DNA of 64,000 bases from Inquilinus ginsengisoli_A (GTDB lineage Bacteria > Pseudomonadota > Alphaproteobacteria > DSM-16000 > Inquilinaceae): the NCBI RefSeq assembly GCF_031453975.1, contig NZ_JAVDPW010000007.1, forward strand, positions 124,001-188,000. The letters run 5' to 3'. The notes under the pieces are model-generated. The model did not search any database, had not been told where the DNA came from, and worked only from the letters and a program-made list of their open reading frames with translations. Positions within the stretch are counted from its first letter, which is position 1. Each line of letters begins with the position of its first letter. Shown here piece after piece: positions 36,956 through 45,290 of the stretch. Made by a program: the position numbers and the translations under genes.

Positions 36956-38464
36956 GTGTTTCGTATCGGACCGATCGTGCCGTCCAGGCCCGGGCGGGTG
37001 GGTGTCATCGACATCGGCTCGAACTCCATCCGTCTCGTGGTCTATGACCGGGTGACCCGGTCACCGGTGCCGATCTTCAACGAGAAGGTCATGTGCGGGC
37101 TGGGGCGCGGCCTGGGCCAGTCCCGCCGCATGGCGCCGGACGCGGTGGCCCTGGCGGTGGACAACCTCGCCCGCTTCACCCGGCTGCTCGAAGGCATGGG
37201 CGTCGACCGGGTCGACGTGCTGGCCACCGCGGCGGTGCGCGAGGCCGAGGACGGCGCCGACTTCGTCGCCGAGGTCGAGCGCCGCTGCGGCCTGCCGATC
37301 ACCATCATCAGCGGGGTGGAGGAGGCGCGGCTGTCGGCGCTGGGCGTCATCTCCGGCATCCGCGACGTCGACGGCGTGATGGGCGACCTCGGCGGCGGCT
37401 CGCTCGAGCTGGTCGGGCTCGACCATGGCGACATCGGCGAGCAGGTGACCCTGCCGCTCGGCCCGTTCCGGCTGATGGACGAGACCGGCGCGCGCAAGGA
37501 GGCGCGCAGCGTGGTGCAGGACACGCTGGCGCAGCAGGGCTGGCTGTCGCGCTATTCCGGCCGCAGCTTCTATCCGGTCGGCGGCGCCTGGCGCGCCATC
37601 GCCAAGCTGTACATGGAGCGCGAGAACCACCCGCTGCACATCATCCACCAGTACACGGTGCCGACCGCGGCGATGACCGATTTCGTCGGGCTGGTGGCGA
37701 AGCAGAGCAAGGGGGCGCTGTCCGGCGCCTCGATCTCGCGCCGCCGGGTCGAGATGCTCCCGATGGCGGCGCTGGTGCTGGAGGGCGTGCTCAAGGCGCT
37801 GCGCCCGGCCCGCATCGTGTTCTCCGCCCTCGGCCTCCGCGAAGGCCACCTGTTCGACCTGCTGTCGCCGGAGGACCAGGCGCGCGACCCGCTGATCTTC
37901 GCCGCCGCCGAGATCGCCCACCGGCTCGACCGCTTCGGCCATGCCGAGGTGGTGGCGGAATGGACCCGCTCGGCCTTCCCCGACGAGACCGCGGACGAGG
38001 CCCGGCTGCGCCAGGCCGCCAGCCTGCTCTCCGACATCGGCTGGTTCGAGCATCCCGACTACCGCGCCGAGCACGCCTGGCTGCGGGTGCTGCGCATGCC
38101 GGTGGCCGGGCTCGACCATGCCGAGCGCGTGTTCCTGGCCGCCGCGGTCTATGTCCGCTACGGCGCCGATCTCGGCGACGCGCTGACCCGGCCGGTGCTG
38201 GAGCTGCTGACCGACGCCGCCCGGACCCGCGCCCTGATCCTGGGCCAGACCCTGCGCCTCGCCCACACCCTGACCGGCGGCGCCACCTCGCTCTTGGAGC
38301 GCACCAGCCTCGCCTTCTCTGGCGATGCGGTGGTGCTGACCCTGCCGGCCGACGAGGAGGCGCTGACCGGCTTCGCGGTCGACCGCCGCCTCGACGCCGT
38401 GGCCAAGGCGCTGGGCCGCCCCGGCCGGGTGGCGGTCGAGGAATCCCGGCGGGCGGCGGGGTAG
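36956..38464 (+). CDS. ppx: Exopolyphosphatase, Ppx/GppA family
   Basis: A 502-residue phosphatase that removes phosphate from polyphosphate ends or from guanosine pentaphosphate. It has the ASKHA phosphate loop GVIDIGSNSIRLVVYD, the second ATP-site strand GVMGDLGGGSLELVGL and the C-terminal HD-like helical domain from about residue 310. GTG start 14 bp after ppk, so the two form an operon. The gene converges on a peptide-type binding-protein gene with a 7-bp gap. Confidence 0.94.
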   Translation: MFRIGPIVPSRPGRVGVIDIGSNSIRLVVYDRVTRSPVPIFNEKVMCGLGRGLGQSRRMAPDAVALAVDNLARFTRLLEGMGVDRVDVLATAAVREAEDGADFVAEVERRCGLPITIISGVEEARLSALGVISGIRDVDGVMGDLGGGSLELVGLDHGDIGEQVTLPLGPFRLMDETGARKEARSVVQDTLAQQGWLSRYSGRSFYPVGGAWRAIAKLYMERENHPLHIIHQYTVPTAAMTDFVGLVAKQSKGALSGASISRRRVEMLPMAALVLEGVLKALRPARIVFSALGLREGHLFDLLSPEDQARDPLIFAAAEIAHRLDRFGHAEVVAEWTRSAFPDETADEARLRQAASLLSDIGWFEHPDYRAEHAWLRVLRMPVAGLDHAERVFLAAAVYVRYGADLGDALTRPVLELLTDAARTRALILGQTLRLAHTLTGGATSLLERTSLAFSGDAVVLTLPADEEALTGFAVDRRLDAVAKALGRPGRVAVEESRRAAG

Positions 38465-38471
38465 GAGCGGA

Positions 38472-40022
38472 TTATTTCCGGATCGACACGCCCCAGAACC
38501 GGGCGGCGTCGGCCGGCCAGACGGTGAAGCCGGCGACGCGCCTAGCCACGGCGTAGTCGGAGCTGTGGAGGTACAGGCTGGCGGCCGGCGCCTCCTCGGT
38601 GAACAGCCGGCCGATTTGGTCCAGCACGGACTGCATCTTCGCCGGGTCAGTGGCGGCGTTGGCCTGGGCCAGCAGGGCGATGGCGCGCGGGTCCTTCCAG
38701 ATCTTGCGCGGCTGGGTGCCGATGATCCGCTCCCACTGGCCCAGCGGGTCGAGCCGCGGCGAATAGGAGAAGGACTGGGTCTGGAACTTGCCGGTCTGGT
38801 AGGCGTCGAGCTGGGCGGTCCATTCCAGCACCTCCAGCTCGACGTTCAGCCCGGCGCTGCGCAGCATGTCCTGGGCCAGCACGCCGCAATCGTACATCTC
38901 GGTGTAGCGCTTGTTGGCGGTCAGCACGATGCGCTGGCCGCTGTAGCCGGCCTCGGCCAGCAGGGCCTTGGCCCGCTCCAGATCGAAGGGCAGGGCGTCG
39001 GTCTGGGCCTGGGAGTGGTAGGGGCTGAAGGCCGGCACCGGCGTCGCCGAGAAGGTCGAGCCGCCGAAGGTCACGGCGTTGGCGATGGTGGCGCGGTCCA
39101 GCGCCATGACGATGGCCTGGCGTACCCGCTTGTCCTGCAGGATCGGGTCCTCCGAATGCAGGATCAGCGCCTCCCAGCCCGGGGTGACGGCGGACTGGAT
39201 CTCGAAGGCCGGGTCGCCCTGCAGCTGCATCCGGCCCTGCGACTCCAGCGGCGCGACGTCCAGCGCGCCGGCCTGCAGCGCGGTCAGCATGGCTGCCGGG
39301 TCGGGCATGATGTTGAAGCGGACCTTGTCGACATACACCTCCTTGCGGCCGACATAGCCGCTCATGGCGTCGTCGCGCGGGGTGTAGCCGTCGAAGCGGG
39401 TCAGCTCGATGTACTGGCCGGGCCGCCAGTCCGACAGGATGAAGGGTCCGGTGCCGACCGGCTTGTCCCAGCTGCCGTCGGGCTTGACCGAGGACGGGTG
39501 CAAGACCGGGGTGCCGCCGCAATCCATCCGCGCCAGGTTGTACAGGAAGCCGGCGCTGGGCCGGTCCAGCGCATAGACCACGGTGTCGGCGTCGGGGGCG
39601 GTGACGCTCTCGACCTTCAGGTCGTTGTCGCCGGTGTAGACGTCGCGGCAGCGCCATTTGGTGGCGGGGTCCATCAGCCGGTCCCACGACCATTTGACCT
39701 CGGCCGAGGTCATGGTCGCGCCGTTCTGGAACTTTACGCCGTGGCGCAGGTGGAAGGTGTAGGTCTTGCCGTCGGGCGAGACGTCCCAGCTGTCGGCCAG
39801 CATCGGCCCGATGCCGAGATCCTCGCGGAAGCCGACCAGGCCTTCGACGATGTGCTGGTGCACGATGTCGGTGGCGCCGTCGCGGTCGACGCCGGGATTG
39901 GTGCTGCGCATGTCGGCCGACAGCACGGTGCGGATGGTGCCGCCGCGCTGCGGCGTCTCGGCCGCGGCGGCGGGCAGGGCCGCCGCCAGCGCCGCCATGG
40001 CCAGGATCGTGAGCCGGTTCAT
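38472..40022 (-). CDS. Peptide/opine-type ABC solute-binding protein (family 5)
   Basis: A 516-residue extracellular binding protein of the DppA/OppA family. A signal peptide (LTILAMAALAAALPAAAAE) ends near residue 21. It then has RGGTIRTVLSADMRSTNPG, FHLRHGVKFQNGATMTSAEVKWSWDRLMD, PVGTGPFILSDWRPGQYIELTRF and VRQAIVMALDRATIANAV, all normal for the family. AGGGGG precedes the ATG. It is the second gene after an alpha/beta hydrolase (17 bp apart). No permease or ATPase genes for it are in the window, so it works with subunits encoded elsewhere or is an orphan. Confidence 0.9.
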   Translation of the reverse strand: MNRLTILAMAALAAALPAAAAETPQRGGTIRTVLSADMRSTNPGVDRDGATDIVHQHIVEGLVGFREDLGIGPMLADSWDVSPDGKTYTFHLRHGVKFQNGATMTSAEVKWSWDRLMDPATKWRCRDVYTGDNDLKVESVTAPDADTVVYALDRPSAGFLYNLARMDCGGTPVLHPSSVKPDGSWDKPVGTGPFILSDWRPGQYIELTRFDGYTPRDDAMSGYVGRKEVYVDKVRFNIMPDPAAMLTALQAGALDVAPLESQGRMQLQGDPAFEIQSAVTPGWEALILHSEDPILQDKRVRQAIVMALDRATIANAVTFGGSTFSATPVPAFSPYHSQAQTDALPFDLERAKALLAEAGYSGQRIVLTANKRYTEMYDCGVLAQDMLRSAGLNVELEVLEWTAQLDAYQTGKFQTQSFSYSPRLDPLGQWERIIGTQPRKIWKDPRAIALLAQANAATDPAKMQSVLDQIGRLFTEEAPAASLYLHSSDYAVARRVAGFTVWPADAARFWGVSIRK

Positions 40023-40039
40023 GTCTGCCCCCTGTTTTC

Positions 40040-40924
40040 TTATCCGCCGAACACGGGCGCCCGGCCGGGGCCGAGCACGTCGTGGAAGAAGTCCTTGGCC
40101 CGGTCCGCCACCGCCGCCAGGTCGTGGGCGGCGCCGGGGACGATGTCGTGCCGCACCGCCACGCCATGCGCCTGCAGGTTGCGGCGCAGGCTGGTCAGCC
40201 GGGCGATGCGGTTCGCCCCGGCGCGGTTGGCGTCGTCCATCCAATGCGCGCTGCCCGGCCGGTGGATGATCGACGCCGTCTCCAGGTCGCTGTCGCCGAC
40301 CGCCAGATGCACCGGCACCCGGCGGATCGCGGCGATGTCGGGGGCGCGGCCGAAGATCCGCTCCATGTCGCGGGTGCCGACCCACCAGTCGCGCTTCGGG
40401 TCGATCAGGGTGACCGATCCGGGGGCGCCGATCGACACGGCGCGCAGCCGCTCCGGATGCAGATAGAGGAAACGATGGGCGAAATGGCCGCCGCCGGAAA
40501 AGCCGAACAGGCAGAAGCGGTCGAAGTCGAAGCCATAGCGGGCCTCGACCTCCGCCACCATCGCCAGCAGCAGCCGGTCGTAGCGGATGTCGCCCTCGGC
40601 CAGGTATTTGTAGCCGTCCTCGTTGCCGTCGCCGCGGATATCGACCGGGAACAGCGGCGCCAGCACCACGGCGTCGTGCCAGCGGGCGAAATCCGCGAAC
40701 AGGTCGCGGCTGCCCTCCATGGTCCGGAAGCTGCCATGCACCGACACCAGCAGCGGCACCCGCGCCGGCGATGATTCGCGCAGCCGCGGCGGAACGTAGA
40801 GGCAGTAGGAAAAGCGCGGATCGGCGCGGCAGGCGATGACCGGCGTGGCGCCGTAATGGCGCTTCGGCGCCGGCCTCGCCACGGCCGCGTCCGCCTCGAT
40901 CTTCGCCGCCCCGCCATCCGCCAT
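40040..40924 (-). CDS. Alpha/beta hydrolase, polyhydroxybutyrate-depolymerase-like
   Basis: A 294-residue cytoplasmic hydrolase. It has a nucleophile elbow GFSGGGHFAHRF and an oxyanion region PLLVSVHGSFRTMEGSRD; a catalytic histidine is likely in PGAAHDLAAV. The fold is that of esterase/PHB-depolymerase-like proteins, often seen beside peptide or opine importers. The start at 40924 (MADGGAAK) has GGAG six bases upstream. A longer frame from 40990 would place the 18-bp operator inside the gene, so it is rejected. It forms an operon with the binding-protein gene. Confidence 0.78.
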   Translation of the reverse strand: MADGGAAKIEADAAVARPAPKRHYGATPVIACRADPRFSYCLYVPPRLRESSPARVPLLVSVHGSFRTMEGSRDLFADFARWHDAVVLAPLFPVDIRGDGNEDGYKYLAEGDIRYDRLLLAMVAEVEARYGFDFDRFCLFGFSGGGHFAHRFLYLHPERLRAVSIGAPGSVTLIDPKRDWWVGTRDMERIFGRAPDIAAIRRVPVHLAVGDSDLETASIIHRPGSAHWMDDANRAGANRIARLTSLRRNLQAHGVAVRHDIVPGAAHDLAAVADRAKDFFHDVLGPGRAPVFGG

Positions 40925-40937
40925 GTCGGTCTGCTCC

Positions 40938-40955
40938 AAAATTGGCGCCAATTTT
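40938..40955. promoter_or_regulatory. Perfect 18-bp palindrome, probable GntR operator
   Basis: AAAATTGGCGCCAATTTT lies 14 bp before the hydrolase start codon and 108 bp before the divergent gntR gene. Its position just ahead of the ribosome site and its TTGG-CCAA half-sites fit a FCD-type GntR repressor site. Confidence 0.7.
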
Positions 40956-41062
40956 TCCGTGACGATATCCGTGAAAATCGCATCCCGCAACCCGGCATGC
41001 TAGAAGGAGGGACGGGCGCGGCGGGAGGGCGGCGGTCCGGGGGCAGTCGAGACCGGGGCGGA

Positions 41063-41686
41063 ATGAAGCGTCAGGACACGGATCAGGGGCGGATCGAAAC
41101 GCTGGTCGCGGCGATCCGGGACGACATTCTCTACGGCGTCTACCGGGCCGGGGAATGGCTGAAGCAGATCGACCTGCAGGAGCGTTATGCCGCCAACCGC
41201 TTCGAGGTGCGGCAGGCGCTGGTCGAGCTGAAGAACCGCCATCTGGTCGAGCACAAGGTCAACAGCGGCTTCCGCGTCGCCTCGCCCGATCCCGACGAGC
41301 TGCTGCAGATGAAGGCGGTGCGGACAATCCTGGAGGCCGGGGCGGCGGCGATGGTGGTCGACCGGGCGACGGCGGCGGACCTCGCGGCGCTCGACGACCT
41401 CGCCACGCGGTTCGAGCAGGCGATCGAGACCGGCGACCCGCCGACCCGGACCGAGCTGAACTTCGCCTTCCACCGGCGGCTCTACGACATCGCCGGCAAC
41501 CCGGTGCTGGCCGGGATGATCCGGGAGATGCGCGAGCGCGGCCAGGACGGCACCACCGGCCGTTGGTACACGCTGGCGGGGGTGCGCCTCAGCGCTCGGG
41601 AGCACCACGACATGATCGCCGCGATCCGCGGGCGGGATGCGAAGACGCTGCGCCGGCTGATCGACCAGCACATCAACCGGCGCTGA
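41063..41686 (+). CDS. GntR-family (FCD) transcriptional regulator
   Basis: A 207-residue regulator with an N-terminal winged helix (IRDDILYGVYRAGEWLKQIDLQERYAANRFEVRQALVELKNRHLVEH) and a C-terminal FCD ligand domain. The metal-type residues include the EL-FH pair in RTELNFAFHRRLYDIAGNPVL and H-H in AREHHDMIAAIRGRDAKTLRRLIDQH. It is divergent from the hydrolase/binding-protein operon and probably represses it through the 18-bp palindrome. It converges on the amidohydrolase gene with a 46-bp gap. Confidence 0.9.
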   Translation: MKRQDTDQGRIETLVAAIRDDILYGVYRAGEWLKQIDLQERYAANRFEVRQALVELKNRHLVEHKVNSGFRVASPDPDELLQMKAVRTILEAGAAAMVVDRATAADLAALDDLATRFEQAIETGDPPTRTELNFAFHRRLYDIAGNPVLAGMIREMRERGQDGTTGRWYTLAGVRLSAREHHDMIAAIRGRDAKTLRRLIDQHINRR

Positions 41687-41732
41687 AGCCATGGGGTGAA
41701 GCCGCCCTGGCGTCACCCCATGAATGGGGCCG

Positions 41733-42605
41733 TCAGGCGCCCGCCGTGGCGAAGGCCGGCAGCCCGTAGGCCTCAATCGCGGAGCGGCCGAAGATCTGCG
41801 CCCGCTCGGCCTCGCTCAGATGGCCCAGGCAGGTCTTCAGCGCGCCGACGACGTCGTCATAGCTGCCGGCGACCAGGCAGACCGGCCAGTCGGTGCCGAA
41901 CATGCAGCGGTCGACGCCGAAGATGCGCAGCACCTCGGCGACATAGGGCTTCAGGTGCTCCGGCGTCCAGTCGCGCCAGTCGGCCTCGGTGACCATGCCG
42001 GACAGCTTGCACCAGACATGGTCGCGATGGGCCGCGAAGCCGCGCATCAGCGCCGCCCAGGGCGCGAAGCCGCCGCCCTTGATGTCCGGCTTGGCGATGT
42101 GGTCGAGCACAAAGCGCAGCTCCGGGAAATCCTCGACCGTGCGCAGCGCCGCCGGCAGATGCGGCAGCTTGGGCACCAGGTCGTAGACCAGCCCGGCATC
42201 CGACACCGCGCGCAGGCCGCGGCGCACATCGTCGCGCAGCAGCCAGTTGGGGTCCGCCTCCTCATGGATCAGGTGGCGGATGCCGACCAGCCAGCGCCCC
42301 TCCGGCGCCGCCTGCAGCTCGGCCAGGGTCTGCCCGACCTTGGGATCGGTCAGGTCGACCCAGCCGACCACCCCGGCGACGAAGTCGGTCGCCGCGGCGG
42401 TGCGAATGAAGTCCCAGGTCTCGCCGAGGTCGTTCCAGGTCTGCACCAGCACCGTGCCCGACACGCCGTTGGCCTGCAGCGACGGCCGCAGGTCCTCCGG
42501 CGCGAACACCCGCCGGATCGGCGCGAACGGGCCGCTCAGCCAGCCATAGTCGCCCCGCTCGGGGTCCCAGAAATGGTGATGCGAATCGATGATCGGGGAG
42601 GTCAT
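41733..42605 (-). CDS. Amidohydrolase 2 / L-fuconolactonase-like hydrolase
   Basis: A 290-residue TIM-barrel metal hydrolase. It has the N-terminal HxH metal motif (PIIDSHHHFWDPERGDYGWLSG) and the C-terminal catalytic aspartate in RCMFGTDWPVCLV. The HFWD.....Y.WL pattern is typical of the group that includes fucono-1,5-lactonase and 4-sulfomuconolactonase, which open sugar or muconate lactones. It follows the aldo/keto reductase gene by 36 bp in one operon, the usual pairing of a sugar dehydrogenase that forms a lactone with the lactonase that opens it. The exact lactone is unknown. Confidence 0.85.
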   Translation of the reverse strand: MTSPIIDSHHHFWDPERGDYGWLSGPFAPIRRVFAPEDLRPSLQANGVSGTVLVQTWNDLGETWDFIRTAAATDFVAGVVGWVDLTDPKVGQTLAELQAAPEGRWLVGIRHLIHEEADPNWLLRDDVRRGLRAVSDAGLVYDLVPKLPHLPAALRTVEDFPELRFVLDHIAKPDIKGGGFAPWAALMRGFAAHRDHVWCKLSGMVTEADWRDWTPEHLKPYVAEVLRIFGVDRCMFGTDWPVCLVAGSYDDVVGALKTCLGHLSEAERAQIFGRSAIEAYGLPAFATAGA

Positions 42606-42641
42606 GGGCCGGTCTCCGCAGGCCGGGGAAGGGAAGGGCGC

Positions 42642-43628
42642 TTACCAGCGCTGGTGGACGAAGGGCTTGATGTCCTGGTCGTAGATCGCCCGCAGCTCGG
42701 CCATCACATCGGGCGGCAGGGCGGCGAGATCGGCGGCCTCGGAGTTCGACTTGGCCTGCGCCGCGTTGCGGGCTCCGGGGATGACGACGGTGACGGCGTC
42801 GAACATCAGGATCCAGCGCAGCGCGAACTTCGCCATGGTGGTGTCGCCGCCGACCAGCGGTCGGATCCGCTCCACCGCCTCCAGCCCCTTCTCATAGGGC
42901 ACGCCGGAGAAGGTCTCGCCCACGTCGAAGGCCTCGCCGTTGCGGTTGAACAGGCGGTGGTCGGTGGCCTCGAACTTGGTGTCGGCGCGGAACTTGCCGG
43001 ACAGCAGGCCGCTGGCCAGCGGCACCCGGGCGATGATCGCGACCTTCTTCTCCTCGGCCAGGGCGAACAGCCGCTCCGCCGGGCGCTGGCGGAAGATGTT
43101 GAAGATGATCTGGATGCTCTGGACGCCGGGATATTCCAGCGCCTTCAGCGCCTCCTCGACCCGCTCGACGCTGACGCCGTAGTGGCGGATCTTGCCCTGC
43201 TCGACCAGGCGGTCGAGGGCACCGAACACCTCCGGGTGGTAGTACAGGTCGGTCGGCGGGCAGTGCAGCTGCACCAGGTCCAGCGTCTCGACGCCGAGAT
43301 TGGCCAGGCTGCGGTCGATGAAGCCGGACATGGTCTCGAGATTGTAGCCCGCCACCGTCTGCTGCGGCAGGCGACGCCCGGTCTTGGTGGCGACATAGGA
43401 CTTGTCGCCGCCGCGCTCCTTCAGCGCGCGGGCGATCAGCTGCTCCGACCGGCCGTCGCCATAGACGTCGGCGGTGTCGATGAAGGTGACGCCGCTGTCC
43501 AGCGCCTCATGCAGCGCCGCGAGCGCGTCTCCGTCGTCGACATGGCCCCAGGCCGACCCGATCGCCCAGCTGCCGAAGCCGACCTCGCTCACCGTGCGGC
43601 CGGTCCGGCCGAATTCCCTCGCTCGCAT
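42642..43628 (-). CDS. Aldo/keto reductase
   Basis: A 328-residue NAD(P)H-dependent oxidoreductase with the catalytic tetrad visible as D and Y in FIDTADVYGDGRSE, K in SYVATKTGRR and H in LVQLHCPP. The cofactor end is VTVVIPGARNAAQAKSNSEA. Start at MRAREFGRTG behind GGAGGAAGAG. In this context it may act as a dehydrogenase of a free sugar that feeds the lactonase encoded next. The operon promoter carries the shared 13-bp element at 43689-43701. Confidence 0.9.
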   Translation of the reverse strand: MRAREFGRTGRTVSEVGFGSWAIGSAWGHVDDGDALAALHEALDSGVTFIDTADVYGDGRSEQLIARALKERGGDKSYVATKTGRRLPQQTVAGYNLETMSGFIDRSLANLGVETLDLVQLHCPPTDLYYHPEVFGALDRLVEQGKIRHYGVSVERVEEALKALEYPGVQSIQIIFNIFRQRPAERLFALAEEKKVAIIARVPLASGLLSGKFRADTKFEATDHRLFNRNGEAFDVGETFSGVPYEKGLEAVERIRPLVGGDTTMAKFALRWILMFDAVTVVIPGARNAAQAKSNSEAADLAALPPDVMAELRAIYDQDIKPFVHQRW

Positions 43629-43688
43629 CTCTTCCTCCATCTCACGCCGGCATGACGCGGCGCCGGCTTGATTCGACCAGGTCACAGG

Positions 43689-43701
43689 GTTATCATACAA
43701 C
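43689..43701 (-). promoter_or_regulatory. 13-bp regulon element before the reductase-lactonase operon
   Basis: GTTGTATGATAAC on the minus strand, 61 bp before the reductase start. It contains TATGAT as a likely -10 with TTGTC about 16 bases upstream, so a bound repressor would block the promoter. Identical elements are at 43892 and 55992. Confidence 0.75.
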
Positions 43702-43891
43702 TGGTGATCCTCTGACAAGACCTATATCGGGCGGGCGAGGAGAGTTTTGCCGTTGGCCGGGTTGGACGGCGGGGCCCCGGCTTCTGGACGGAAGGCTGCG
43801 GCCCGATCGCAAGTGCGATCCCGGGACGATCTTCGGGGCCGGGGCGACAGGTGGCTTGACAGACCTGTTGTCCGACATATCAGATGATAGG

Positions 43892-43904
43892 GTTGTATGA
43901 TAAC
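43892..43904 (+). promoter_or_regulatory. 13-bp regulon element before the importer-larA operon
   Basis: GTTGTATGATAAC on the plus strand, 37 bp before the binding-protein start, again with an embedded TATGAT. The two divergent operons of this 312-bp gap thus carry one copy each, each facing its own gene. Confidence 0.75.
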
Positions 43905-43940
43905 AGTGCAATAATCGATGCTGCTCGGGAGGCAACGCAC

Positions 43941-45152
43941 ATGATGGCATTATCGACTAGGACCGCCCTTCTGGCCCTGGGGCTCGGCGCGCTGGCCCTG
44001 CCGGCGGCCGCGGCCGACGACACCGTCAAGATCGGCGTCGTCGCGGCGGAATCGGGGGCCTTCGTCTCGGCCGGCCACACCCTGCCGGCCGGCGTCAGCC
44101 TGGCGGTCAAGGAGATCAACGACGCCGGCGGCGTCAAGGTCGGCGACAAGACCTACAAGATCGAGCTGGTGCGCCGCGACGACCGCACCGACATCGGCAC
44201 CGCGGTCGCGGCGACCCAGGAGCTGGTGCGCGACGTCGGGGTGAAGGCGATCTTCGGGTCGGAATCGCACGACTTCACCCTGGCCATGGCCAAGATCACC
44301 CAGCCGGCCAAGATCCTGCACTTCGCCGGCAACAGCACGCTCGACACCATCCTGACCGACGCGGCGGTTGCCCCGGGCGGCGAGAACCACTACCTGTTCC
44401 AGTCCGAACCGCGCGAATTCCAGCGCAGCGGCAGCACCGCGCGCGGCGTGCTCAGCCTGCTGCAGCCGCTGGTCGACCACCCGATCAAGAAGTCGGTGAT
44501 CATCGCCGGCAACGACGCCACCGGCCAGTTCCTGTCCTCCTACTACATCAAGGCGCTGAAGGCCGAAGGGCAGGAGGTGCCGGACATCATCTTCTACCCG
44601 CCCGACACCACCGACTTCTCGCCGATCCTGACCCGGGCGAAGAGCCTCAATCCTGACGTCGTGCACTTCTGGTACAACGGCGACTCCACGCTGACGGCGC
44701 TGCCGCAGGCGCTGGAGCTGGCGGTGGCGCCCAGCTACTTCCTGTTCGGCGTCGATCCCGGCATCTGGAAGGAGCGGGGGCTGTCGGCCGACGTGCCGGT
44801 GGCGATGAGCTGCGTGCCGGTGTGCTGGGGCGAATCCTCGAACGCCAAGGCGAAGTCCTATTTCGACGCCTATTTCGCCGCGGGCGCGCCGAAGGGCGTC
44901 ACCTCCTCGGTCTCGCTGCTCTACTACGACTATGTCCACATGCTGGCCGAGGCCTGGACCAAGGCCGGCAGCTTCGATCCGGACAAGGTGGTCGACGCGC
45001 TGCTGGTGCTGCACCACCAGGGCGTGGTGTCGGACGACCTCAGCTTCAACGCCCATCACCAGGTCACCCACGCGACCGAGGTCTGCGTCGCCGACCCCGC
45101 CGGCAAGCTCAGCTGCGCCATGCAGCAGCCGCCGGCCGATGCGCCGATGTGA
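43941..45152 (+). CDS. LivK-type (family 6) ABC solute-binding protein
   Basis: A 403-residue periplasmic type I binding protein of the branched-chain amino acid/amide family. It has a Sec signal peptide (RTALLALGLGALALPAAAAD), then VKIGVVAAESGAFVSAGHTLPAGVSLAVKEINDAGGV and IFGSESHDFTLAMAKITQ. GGGAGG lies 9 bases before the ATG. In this family the ligand can be an amino acid, urea, an aromatic acid or another carboxylate; here a 2-hydroxy acid or aldonate is inferred from the larA gene in the same operon. It is the first gene of a six-gene operon (binding protein, two permeases, two ATPases, larA). Confidence 0.9.
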   Translation: MMALSTRTALLALGLGALALPAAAADDTVKIGVVAAESGAFVSAGHTLPAGVSLAVKEINDAGGVKVGDKTYKIELVRRDDRTDIGTAVAATQELVRDVGVKAIFGSESHDFTLAMAKITQPAKILHFAGNSTLDTILTDAAVAPGGENHYLFQSEPREFQRSGSTARGVLSLLQPLVDHPIKKSVIIAGNDATGQFLSSYYIKALKAEGQEVPDIIFYPPDTTDFSPILTRAKSLNPDVVHFWYNGDSTLTALPQALELAVAPSYFLFGVDPGIWKERGLSADVPVAMSCVPVCWGESSNAKAKSYFDAYFAAGAPKGVTSSVSLLYYDYVHMLAEAWTKAGSFDPDKVVDALLVLHHQGVVSDDLSFNAHHQVTHATEVCVADPAGKLSCAMQQPPADAPM

Positions 45153-45206
45153 GCCGGCGGAACTGACCTGACCGGTAGCCGGCGGCGCCTTTTCGCCTCG
45201 CCGGTC

Positions 45207-45249
45207 CCGGCCTGCCGGAGGGCAACCCCCACCCCCTCCGGCAGGCCGG
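45207..45249 (+). promoter_or_regulatory. Strong intercistronic hairpin between binding protein and permease
   Basis: Perfect 16-bp arms (CCGGCCTGCCGGAGGG at 45207-45222, its complement at 45234-45249) with an 11-base loop, 54 bp after the binding-protein stop. It should protect that transcript end and lower expression of the membrane genes, giving excess binding protein. Confidence 0.65.
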
Positions 45250-45290
45250 CCCATCTCGCCCCGCCGATCCGTTTCTTCCGGGACCCCGCC

